The notes below the pieces were generated by a model. The model worked only from the letters and a program-made list of their open reading frames with translations. It searched no databases and was not told the origin of the DNA. A program made the translations under genes and the position numbers. Positions 42,728 to 52,666 of a stretch of DNA of 64,000 nucleotides are shown here, piece by piece; the stretch's first letter is position 1, and every line of letters begins with the position of its first letter. The stretch comes from Orobanche coerulescens (taxonomy: Eukaryota > Streptophyta > Magnoliopsida > Lamiales > Orobanchaceae): NCBI GenBank assembly GCA_033398695.1, contig CM065819.1:9783501-9847500 (forward strand), written 5' to 3'.

Positions 42728-45309
42728 TGTAACACCCCAAACTAGGCGTATATTACAGTGCCGTGGATCCCCGACTGGGACCCACCCGGCGAATGAAAAT
42801 GATGAATTAAATAATATAATTGTAGTACCGAACCACATTATATTACCCAAATACTCCGATGAGGAGTTTAAGTACAACACACCAGGATAATACCGAATAC
42901 TAGTATATTTTATATGAAGATAAAATACACAGCACTGAATGAAACGGAGTATCCAAATGAAAGTCTGCAGCGGTAATTAAAGGACAACAACATGAATAAC
43001 TGAAAGATCGGGGGCCCCTACTAGTATCACTGGGACTCCTCGCCGTCAACATGCTATTCCCGTGCTTTTGCCTTACCATGACCTGAAAAACAAAATCCCC
43101 AGCCGGGGTCAGTTACACAGAACAACAATCCTCAAGGGTTGAAAATACACAATTATGAATTATCTTTAGTTATGAAATATCCTAAGTTATGAATTACGCT
43201 GAAGAGGAGTATCATAGTACACCCGTAGTGTTCTGTGCAAGTGTACAAGAAGAATGACCGGACACACCCGTCCTTGTACCTAATTAGTCTCACGAAGGTA
43301 ATCTGTTACCGTGTGCACAGTCCAATGTATTACTCCCAATACATGGCCATCACGTGCCCGACTAAAAATTCCACACATCCGCACCCGGCCACGCAATATG
43401 AACCCAGAAGGTCATATGAACGGGAATGACCATAATGAATGTCAATGAATAATAAACTGACAAAGTCAAGAATGACTCACTGAGATGAAAGTAATAATGA
43501 AGCGATTGATAGTTCAATGAAATGATTGGAACCGCCGTTCCTCGTTAATGAAGTGATTATTCGACAATTACAAGTCTCAATATGATTAATACAATGATGA
43601 ATGAATTATGATTATAAATGATCAACAACAAAAGGAATGAATATCCTTTTAACCGAGTAAGAATTAACTTACTCAATACCGATGACAATTATCCTTCCAC
43701 GAACAAAAGTCCTAAATGCGATGTCGGTCGCTCGAACAACCTTGAATAACACAAATACCAACAATCCGTTCAACATACGTATCAAACACGATTATAACGA
43801 ACTCAACACGCCGATACGACTAAGCCAAGTCCATTGAGGCATTAAATCAAACACGTTGCGTCCAAACTCCGATTATTTACAATCAAACCTCAATATACCA
43901 ATATCAAATCCCCCAAGAAGTGTTTCAAACCAACAAAACATCTTTAATACGATTAATAATCCAAAACGAATATCCAAAAATGTGATTATAACGACAATTA
44001 ATCGAAAACCCCCAATTCCAACTCGATATTCAAAGTGTTCATGAATAATCCCACAATAATCCAATGAATCTTTATACAAACTTATAATCATATACATATC
44101 CCTTCATATAACATGATTATAACGTCCAAAACATCATATCTCAACACAAAAATCGAAATCCAAGATGTTGAAGAAATTACCTCTTAAAGATCCAACCACT
44201 TCGATCCGATGAACACGAGTTAAATCGAGTATCCGAGCTTCCCAAATGAATGAGGATGATGAAAATCTAACACTCAATTGATTGAGGATGGAAAAATCCC
44301 TCCCTCAAGTCTCTCTTTCGGAACAAAATGAAGAAGAGGATGAAAATGAGTAAAAATGTCCCGGCCAAATCCTTATATACTGCCGGAAGTTACGGCCGTA
44401 ACTCGGCCCTCTTACGGCCGTAACATTCCAGGTCAACGGCCTTACGGCCGTAACCGGCCAACTCGTACGGCCGTAACTCGGCTTCGTCCGAAAGCCTGCC
44501 GACAGACTTACGGCCGTAACCGCTCCTGAGTTACGGGCGTAATCCGCCTTCGTCAATAACATCCGCCGACATCCTTACGGCCATACCCGCACACCTTACG
44601 GCCGTAACTCGGATGATACGGCCGTATCCGGCCAAACTTACGGGCGTAAGCCCTCTTCGTCGAAAATGACCAGGCACCTAGCCTGCAGCGTACGGCCGTA
44701 TCCGGCCAAGCCTTACGGCCGTATCTCCCTCGCCTTACGGCCGTATGCCGAAACCCTTACGGCCGTAACTCGCTTTCGGCCAAAAACGTCTGGGCACCCT
44801 GCTCGACCCGTACGGCCGTAACCGGCCAGCCTTACGGCCGTACTGCCCAACTTACGGCCGTATGCCGAGATCCTTACGGTCGTAAGTCCCGCTCGTCCGA
44901 AATGACCTGGAAACAACGAACGTCTATTACGGCCGTATTCGACACTCCTTACGGCCGTAACTCGTTGCTGGACAAGATGAAATTCCGACAACTCCGATTT
45001 CTCGCTACGATCGATGAATGATTCGACATACCAAACGTTTGCGAACGCGAACAAGTCCAACACATGCCAAAAATGATACTTCCAGCACAAGACTACCAAT
45101 CACGATGATAATGATAATACTCCCGTTCCGACACTCAAACGGAGATGAAATGACGATCGGTAACTGATACACGGTTACAACATGCCAAATGAACGCAAAT
45201 GAATGAATCATGACTGATGAATGATTATTAATGAGTGAAAATTACTGAGTGACAATTACAGACTGATAATTACTGAATGAAAATGAATGAATTATAACCG
45301 GGTATTACA
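42728..45309 (-). repeat. Gyp-6 3' LTR (2582 bp)
   Basis: In minus-strand order it starts TGTAATACCCGG and ends GGGGTGTTACA. It carries the TTACGGCCGTAA array (44390-44960), a TATA box (GTATATAAGG, 44371-44380), a GAGTAAGTT donor-like site near 43670, the CTGAC/CAG acceptor-like module (43083-43112) and the end hairpin (42763-42785). Antisense ORFs at 44305-45099 arise from the palindromes and are not genes. Confidence 0.95.
44390..44960. repeat. Phased palindrome array TTACGGCCGTAA in the Gyp-6 3' LTR
   Basis: Twenty copies, some degenerate, start at 44390, 44412, 44442, 44465; 44508, 44531; 44575, 44596, 44616, 44638; 44690, 44713, 44735, 44757; 44810, 44832, 44852, 44874; 44927, 44949. 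Within blocks the pitch is mostly 20-23 bp (commonly 22). Gaps between the later blocks are 52-53 bp, so blocks of four repeat every 115-120 bp. The first palindrome is 10 bp from the TATA box. Confidence 0.95.
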
Positions 45310-45324
45310 TACTCCCCCACTTAA
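45310..45324 (-). promoter_or_regulatory. Gyp-6 polypurine tract
   Basis: Minus-strand TTAAGTGGGGGAGTA runs directly into the LTR start TGTAATACCC. The upstream TTTCGGGGACGAAACT is conserved among the chromovirus elements. Confidence 0.88.
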
Positions 45325-45344
45325 AAAGAGTTTCGTCCCCGAAA

Positions 45345-46450
45345 CTAAGGGTCAAATAACTCGGGATAACTCTCCCGCATACTCTCCTCGGTTTCCCAAG
45401 TGGCCTCTTCGACTCCGTGTCTGGACCACTGAATCTTGACCAAAGGGATCGTCTTGTTCCTCAACTGTTTGATTCGCCGCTCCAACACTCGTACAGGACG
45501 CTCCTCGTACGAATGATCATCCGCGATCTCGATTTCGTCAAACTGAAGTATGTGGCTCAGGTCGGCAACATACTTCCGCAACTGAGAGACGTGAAACACA
45601 TTATGAATTCGACTCAATGCCGGAGGTAAAGCCAATCGATAAGCTAACTCGCCTACTCGATCCAAAATTTCAAACGGTCCAATGAAACTCGGACTCAACT
45701 TCCCCCGTTTTCCGAAACGGAAAATACCTCGACTTGGGGATACCTTGACCAAAATGTGGTCACCCGTCTCGAACTCTAGTGGTCGACGACGATTATCTGC
45801 ATATAATTCTGTCGACTCTGAGTAGTCAACAGACGACTCCTTATCAAAGCTACCTTCTCCCGGGCGGCTATAAGTATATCGGGCTCGGTGCCGATTGACT
45901 ATGATGGGTCGTCCCAACACAAGGGAGATCGACAACGATGACCGTACCAGGCCTCGTAAGGTGCTACCTTCATCGCAGCATGCCAACTATAACTGTACGT
46001 GAACTCAATCAACAGTAATTTGGCTTCCCAATCGTCTACTAATTGAGGACGCATACCCTAAACATATCCTCCAATGTCTGAAAAGTCCTCTCTGATTGTC
46101 CGTCGGACTGAGGATGAAAATGGTAATGAGATTAAGCTGAATTCCCATAGCACGATGAACTGATTTCCAAAATGAGACACGAATCGCCCGTCACGATCAG
46201 AAACGATACTCTTAGGAGTACCGTGCAATCTCACTATCTCTTTGATGAACAGCTGGGCAAGTCTCTCGGGACTCCACGTATCCTTAATCTCAAGGAAATG
46301 AGCTGACTTAGTTAAGCGGTCCACGATCACCCAGATCGTATTCATGCCCCGACGACGCGTCGGCACTCTCGTGATGAAATCCATAGAAATGTCTTCCCAC
46401 CTCCATTCTGGAATAGGGAGCGGTTTCAGCATACCCGCCAGTCACTGATG
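45345..46450 (-). pseudogene. pol: Gyp-6 integrase and chromodomain
   Basis: The C-terminal frame (45345-45986) carries RRPLEFETGDHILVKVSPSR, GPY/F (SPSFIGPFEILDRVGELAYRL), HNVFHVSQLRKYV and the chromodomain-like end (IPLVKIQWSRHGVEEATWET). The core side (46058-46432) has ISMDFITRVPTRRRG with the first Asp and IVSDRDGRFVSHFGNQF with the second. The HHCC finger is not visible, and the region around the catalytic Glu is disrupted by frameshifts near 46020-46140. Confidence 0.88.
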
Positions 46451-46456
46451 CCAGAC

Positions 46457-47059
46457 CTAGATCTCGGGTCTAAGGAATTCCTGCTGAAGCTCCTTCTGAA
46501 CTGTTAAACGAGCAAGCATCTGCTCCTGAACGGACTTACATCTCAAGGTGTCGGCGACAACGTTCGCCTTGCCCGGGTGGTAAAGGATCTCGATATCATA
46601 ATCTTTGATTAGTTCTAACCACCGCCTCTGTCGCATATTTAACTCCTTCTGAGTAAATATATACTTTAAACTCTTATGATCGGTGAATATCTGACAAGTA
46701 ACGCCATATAGATAATGATGCCAAATCTTCAATGCGAACACCACGGCTGCTAGCTCCAGGTCGTGAGTCGGATAATTAACCTCGTAAGGTCTCAATTGCC
46801 GAGAAGCATAAGCAATAACCTTCCCATTCTGCATGAGTACACATCCGAGACCCTGTCCGGACGCATCACTATAAACCATAAATCCCTCCGTCCCTTGCGG
46901 CAAGGAAAGTACAGGTGCTGACATTAACCGGCTCTGGAGTTCCTCAAAACTCCACTGACACGCGTCGGACCACGTGTATTTCTTATCCTTTCGCAAAAGG
47001 TTCGCCAAGGGTTGAGCGATTCTAGAAAATCCCTCCACAAATCGCCGATAATAGCCCAC
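46457..47059 (-). pseudogene. pol: Gyp-6 RNase H
   Basis: The frame begins in the RT thumb/connection ([20 protein letters not shown]) and runs through [55 protein letters not shown] and [19 protein letters not shown]. It is open over 200 codons. A stop or frameshift separates it from RT (47161-47475). Confidence 0.9.
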
Positions 47060-47160
47060 TAATCCGAGAAAACTTCGGATTTCCTTAACATTCTTCGGAG
47101 GTAACCAGTCTCGGATAGCCTCCGTCTTCTGAGGGTCGACACGAACTCCGTCTGATGAAA

Positions 47161-47848
47161 TTACATGTCCGAGAAAGTCACTTCGGACATCCAGAATTCA
47201 CATTTGGAAAACTCTCCACAAAGTTGCTCTCGTCTCAACACGTCGAGAACCTGATGAAGATCAACCTCGTGTTTCTCTCGGCTACGAGAATAAATCAAAA
47301 TGTCATCGATGAAGACAACAACAAACTGATCTAAAAAGTCGATGAAAACCCGATTCATTAACTCCATGAATACCGCAGGTGCAATAGTTAGCCCGAACGG
47401 CATAACTACAAACTCATAATGACCGTAGCGTGTTCGAAACGTCGTCCTCGCGATATCCGACTCTCGAATCCGCAACTGGTGATATCCAGATCTTAAGTCA
47501 ATCTTGGAAAATACTGAAGCTCCCTGAAGTTGATCTAAAAGATCATCAATACGGGGTAAGGGATACTAATCTTGATCATCACCCTGTTCAACTCCTGATA
47601 ATTAATACACACACGAGACGAGCCATCCTTCTCCTTGACAGATCACACTGGTGCTCCTCACGGGGACGCAATCGGTCGGAGATAACCTTTCTCGAACTAT
47701 TTCTCAAGTTGAATCTTCAACTCCTGCATTCTGGTCGGGGCCATCCGATACGGTGCCTTCGATAAAGGGGACGTACCGGCTCCAACTCACTCCTGAATTC
47801 CACTACTCTATGTGAAGGCAACCAGATAACTCGTCTGGAAATACATCG
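47161..47848 (-). pseudogene. pol: Gyp-6 reverse transcriptase
   Basis: The open part (47161-47475) shows [14 protein letters not shown] and the active-site box FIDD ([13 protein letters not shown]). Upstream to 47848 the domain is readable only with stops (FPDELSG, RMAPTRMQELKIQLE, a degraded GAPV, then ISIPYPVLM). At 47848 the coding sequence ends abruptly against the 56-bp repeat array, so the linker between protease and RT has been replaced. Confidence 0.88.
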
Positions 47849-47888
47849 TCAATCGATGACAATGATACCACAAATGATTGAACATTTT

Positions 47889-48345
47889 GATTGTCCTAGA
47901 ATGGTCGATCGATAAAAAGTGATACAATGAATGTTTGAATAACTCGATTGCCTTAGAAAGGCCAATCGAGGAAAATGATACAATGAATGATTGAATAGCT
48001 CGATTGCCTTAGAAAGGCCAATCGATGAAAATGATGCAATGAATGATTGAATAACTCGATTGCCTTAGAAAGGTCAATCGATGAAAATGATACAATGAAT
48101 GATGGAAGGACTCGATTGCCATAGAAAGGCCAATCGATGAAAATGACACAATGAATGATTGAAGAGCTCGATTGCCTTAGAAAGGCCAATCGATGAAAAT
48201 GATGCAATGAATGATTGAATAACTCGATTGCCTTAGAAAGGTCAATCGATGAAAATGATATAATGAATGATTGAATGACTCGATTGCCTTAGAAAGGCCA
48301 ATCGATGAAAATGGTGCAATGAATGATTGAATAGCTCGATTGCGG
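47889..48345. repeat. 56-bp tandem repeat array inside Gyp-6 pol
   Basis: CGATTGCC starts lie at 47945, 48001, 48057, 48113, 48169, 48225, 48281 and 48337, exactly 56 bp apart, with a degenerate unit at 47889. Units are nearly identical (CCTTAGAAAGGCCAATCGAT). ORFs through it (47953-48455) are repeat translations and do not encode proteins. Confidence 0.96.
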
Positions 48346-49492
48346 AATCTCTCCGCTTCCGCCATAATAATAATTCTACTGGAACAACGGGGATTACTTC
48401 CCTGAAGCACACATTCGACAACCAACGACGGAAGATAGCGACCAAATGCTAACAAACACTGAGGATAGTATCAAGACGATCAAACCAACTAATACCGAAA
48501 ATTACATCGTCCTAAGATAAATTCACCACGATTAGGTCCACCAACCAATCGCGGTCATCAAGCTTAATTCGGTATGATTTCCGAAAAATCTTCCATCGTC
48601 AGGTGGACCGATGGTATGAGGTCCACAAGCAATAGGATTATCCCAAAATAAGTCTATTCAAACATGATTCGAAGATGAATGAATGCGGTGCACCAGTATC
48701 CAAAAAGGTACACACAGGTTGGAATAAAATTACGAGTATACCTGAGGTCATTCGGGCCACCGGATCGTCGATCCTCCTCATCACATGAATCTGGGACTTG
48801 CCGGCCCCCGAACCGGACGCTCCCGTCTGATAAATATGAGCCCCAACTCTATTTGCTTCCATTGTCTTAAATGACGTTGACAAAGCAGTCTGATTCTGAA
48901 ACAATGATTGCTTCGGGGCCTGAGATGCCGCCGGAGCCGACTTAGAGTCCTTTCGGCAAAAACGGGCCTTATGTCCAAAATTCCCACAATTATGGCACGT
49001 GATAGACGGTTTCAGACACTTAGTGTTGTAATGACCCGGCGCTCCACAGTTGAAACAGATGATGGCCGAATTGGCCGCTCGGGATTGAGATCCCGCACGA
49101 TTATGCACCATAGGAGGTCGCTCAGAAACGATAGGACTCACACGAGGCTTCTTGAAGGTTGACTGACCGCCTTCGGATTGATTACGCTTCGTTGATTTCT
49201 TGCTGACAGATGAAGGTTGTTGTTTAGCACTTTCCTTAGCAGCCGGCTCATACGGGAGAGTTCTCTCGATTAATCCGGCCAGAGTGGCGCAATGATGATT
49301 GAGCAACTGCACATGGGTCATCATGGCCTGCATAAAAGTGAGTGGATCAACCCGAACATCTTCTGATCGAGCCGAGTCCTGGGCACGATTTCCCGACAGC
49401 GAGTGATTATTTCCCGGGTTTCGGCCCGCACTGCGGCCTCTCCCCGTGCATCCCCTGACAGCTCCTCCCATACTGAAGTAGGAAGGTCGCAT
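48346..49492 (-). pseudogene. gag: Gyp-6 shortened Gag and protease
   Basis: The 284-codon frame (48638-49492) begins MRPSYFSMGG and has the N-terminal part of Gag (VDPLTFMQAMMTHVQLLNHH). It then passes straight to the C-terminal Lys/Ser-rich part and two zinc knuckles (CFNCGAPGHYNTKC and CHNCGNFGHKARFC), and ends in the protease motif FLDTGAPHSFIF. The Retrotrans_gag capsid core present in Gyp-1 and Gyp-7 ([14 protein letters not shown]) is missing, so an in-frame deletion has removed the capsid. A degraded protease/linker region follows to 48346 (DWLVDLIVVNLS, then stops). Confidence 0.88.
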
Positions 49493-50068
49493 AATGATTA
49501 TATTTCCCGCATGATTACCACGTTATGATTATGTCATGAGATGATGAAAATGAGTATACATGCTCTAACTTAGTGATTATATGAATGATTTACTGAAGTG
49601 ACATGATTATCTGATGAAATTCTAGAAATGATTATCTTGAATAACTTAACAAGATTGATAATATGATCATCCAGATCGACAACTAAGTAATGAAATGAAT
49701 TGAGTAATTAATGAGTTAACATGATCGTCCTGATCATTAACTGAGTAATGAAATGAATTAAGTGATTAATGAGTTAATATGATCGTCCTGATCATTAACT
49801 GAGTAAAGAAATGAATTAAGTGGTTAATGAGTTAACATGATCGTCCTAATCACAATGAATGATGATGTTTGAAGATTGTTAATTGATGAATGATGAATGA
49901 ATGACTATTGCCAGAAATTATACCATGGCGTTAGAAATCTTACAGTTCTTTCGGTCTGATTGGCTCGGCATTTGCACAGGTCACACGTGACGCGAAAGTC
50001 CAATGATACTAGTCTGACGACGATGATTTCAAATGAGACATGACTCGGAAGGTAGTATTCAAGACCAC
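49493..50068 (-). other. Gyp-6 5' leader with three 58-bp repeats
   Basis: This is non-coding. Units starting AACT(A/G)AGTAA at 49681, 49739 and 49797 are 58 bp apart and share AATGAGTTAACATGATCGTC. Confidence 0.8.
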
Positions 50069-50080
50069 GCTCCGATACCA
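50069..50080 (-). promoter_or_regulatory. Gyp-6 primer binding site
   Basis: Minus-strand TGGTATCGGAGC lies four bases from the 5' LTR and is of initiator tRNA-Met type. Confidence 0.93.
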
Positions 50081-50084
50081 ACTC

Positions 50085-52666
50085 TGTAACACCCCAAACT
50101 AGGCGGATATTACAGTGCCGTGGATCCCCGACTGGGACCCACCCGGCGAATGAAAATGATGAATTAAGTAATATAATTGTAGTACCGAACCACATTATAT
50201 TACCCAAATACTCCGATGAGGAGTTTAAGTACAACACACCAGGATAATACCGAATACTAGTATATTTTATATGAAGATAAAATACACAGCACTGAATGAA
50301 ACGGAGTATCCAAATGAAAGTCTGCAGCGGAAATTAAAGGACAACAACATGAATAACTGAAAGATCGGGCCCCCCTACTAGTATCACTGGGACTCCTCGC
50401 CATCAACATGCTATTCCCGTGCTTTTGCCTTACCATGACCTGAAAAACAAAATCCCCAGCCGGGGTCAGTTACACAGAACAACAATCCTCAAGGGTTGAA
50501 AATACACAATCATGAATTATCTTTAGTTATGAAATATCCTAAGTTATGAATTACGCTGAAGAGAAGTATCATAGTACGCCCGTAGTGTTCTGTGCAAGTG
50601 TACAAGACGAATGACCGGACACACCCGTCCTTGTACCTAATTAGTCTCACGGAGGTAATCTGTTACCGTGTGCACAGTCCAATGTATTACTCCCAATACA
50701 TGGCCATCACATGCCCGACTAAAAATTCCACACATCCGCAACCGGCCACGCAATATGAACCCAGAAGGTCATATGAACGAGAATGACCATAATGAATGTC
50801 AATGAATAATAAACTGACAAAGTCAAGAATGACTCACCAAGATGAAAGTAATAATGAAGCGATTGATAGTTCAATGAAATGATTGGAACCGCCGTTCCTC
50901 GTTAATGAAGTGATTATTCGACAATTACAAGTCTCAATATGATTAATACAATGATGAATGAATTATGATTATAAATGATCAACAACAAAAGGAATGAATA
51001 TCCTTTTAACCGAGTAAGAATTAACTTACTCAATACCGATGACAATTATCCTTCCACGAACAAAAGTCCTAAATGCGATGTCGGTCGCTCGAACAACCTT
51101 GAATAACACAAATACCAACAATCCGTTCAACATACGTATCAAACACGATTATAACGAACTCAACACGCCGATACGACTAAGCCAAGTCCATTGAGGCATT
51201 AAATCAAACACGCTGCGTCCAAACTCTGATTGTTTACAATCAAACCTCAATATACCAATATCAAATCCCCCAAGAAGTGTTTCAAACCAACAAAACATCT
51301 TTAGTACGATTAATAATCCAAAACGAATATCCAAAAACGTGATTATAACGACAATTAATCGAAAACCCCCAATTCCAACTCGATATTCAAAGTGTTCTTG
51401 AATAATCCCTCAATAATCCAATGAATCTTTATACAAACTTATAATCATATACATATCCCTTCATATAACATGATTATAACGTCCAAAACATCATATCTCA
51501 ACACAAAAATCGAAATCCAAGATGTTGAAGAAATTACCTCTTGAAGATCCAACCACTTCGATCCGATGAACACGAGTTAAATCGAGTATCCGAGCTTCCC
51601 AAATGAATGAGGATGATGAAAATCTAACACTCAAGTGATTGAGGATGGAAAAATCCCTCCCTCAAGTCTCTCTTTCGGAACAAAATGAAGAAGAGGATGA
51701 AAATGAGTAAAAATGTCCCGGCCAAATCCTTATATACTGCCGGAAGTTACGGCCGTAACTCGGCCCTCTTACGGCCGTAACATACCAGGTCAACGGCCTT
51801 ACGGCCGTAACCGGCCAACTCGTACGGCCGTAACTCGGCTTCGTCCGATAGCCTGCCGACAGACTTACGGCCGTAACCGCTCCTGAGTTACGGGCGTAAC
51901 CCGCCTTCGTCAAAAACATCCGCCGACATCCTTACGGCCGTACCCGCACCCCTTACGGCCGTCACTCAGATGATACGGCCGTATCCGGCCAAACTTACGG
52001 GCGTAAGCCCTCTTCGTCGAAAATGACCAGGCACCTAGCCTGCAGCGTACGGCCGTATCCGGCCAAGCCTTACGGCCGTATCACCCTCGCCTTACGGCCG
52101 TATGCCGAAACCCTTACGGCCGTAACTCGCCTTCGGCCAAAAACGTCTGGGCACCCTGCTCGACCCGTACGGCCGTAACCGGCCAGCCTTACGGCCGTAC
52201 TGCCCAACTTACGGCCGTATGTCGAGATCCTTACGGCCGTAAGTCCCGCTCGTCCAAAATGGCCTGGAAACAACGAACGTCTATTACGTCCGTATTCGAC
52301 ACTCCTTACGGCCGTAACTCGTTACTGGACAAGATGAAATTCCGACAACTCCGATTTCTCGCTACGATCGATGAATGATTCGACATACCAAACGTTTGCG
52401 AACGCGAACAAGTCCAACACATGCCAAAAATGATACTTCCAGCACAAGACTACCAATCACGATGATAATGATAATACTCCCGTTCCGACACTCAAACGGA
52501 GATGAAATGACGATCGGTAACTGATACACGGTTACAACATGCCAAATGAACGCAAATGAATGAATCATGACTGATGAATGATTATTAATGAGTGAAAATT
52601 ACTGAGTGAGAATTACAGACTGATAATTACTGAATGAAAATGAATGAATTATAACCGGGTATTACA
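50085..52666 (-). repeat. Gyp-6 5' LTR (2582 bp)
   Basis: It has the same length as the 3' LTR and the same content shifted by 7357 bp, including the hairpin at 50120-50142, the TATA box near 51729-51737 and the palindrome array at 51747-52317. Substitutions are sparse. Some fall in the palindromes in one copy only (for example CATTCCAGG/CATACCAGG next to one). Confidence 0.95.
51747..52317. repeat. Phased palindrome array TTACGGCCGTAA in the Gyp-6 5' LTR
   Basis: This is the second copy of the array described for 44390-44960, with identical spacing. Confidence 0.95.

Larger units (their letters stand above)
42728..52666 (-). mobile_element. Gyp-6: complete Ty3 chromovirus with defective gag/pol
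   Basis: Both LTRs are 2582 bp long (42728-45309 and 50085-52666) and almost identical. Target duplications AAGCC (42723-42727 and 52667-52671) match. Internally, on the minus strand, the order is PBS, shortened gag, protease, a 56-bp repeat array, RT, RNase H, integrase, chromodomain and PPT. The Gag capsid core is missing and pol is broken, so it was mobilised by a relative. Near-identical LTRs suggest it is among the youngest insertions here. Confidence 0.95.

Noticed and set aside
44305..45099. Arg/Gly/Tyr-rich ORFs in the Gyp-6 LTRs
   Set aside because: The repeated TAVR..YGR pattern is the translation of the TTACGGCCGTAA palindromes.
47953..48455. His/Phe/Ser-rich ORFs (HHFHRLAFLRQSS repeats)
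   Set aside because: Translation of the 56-bp tandem array; different frames give equivalent peptides.
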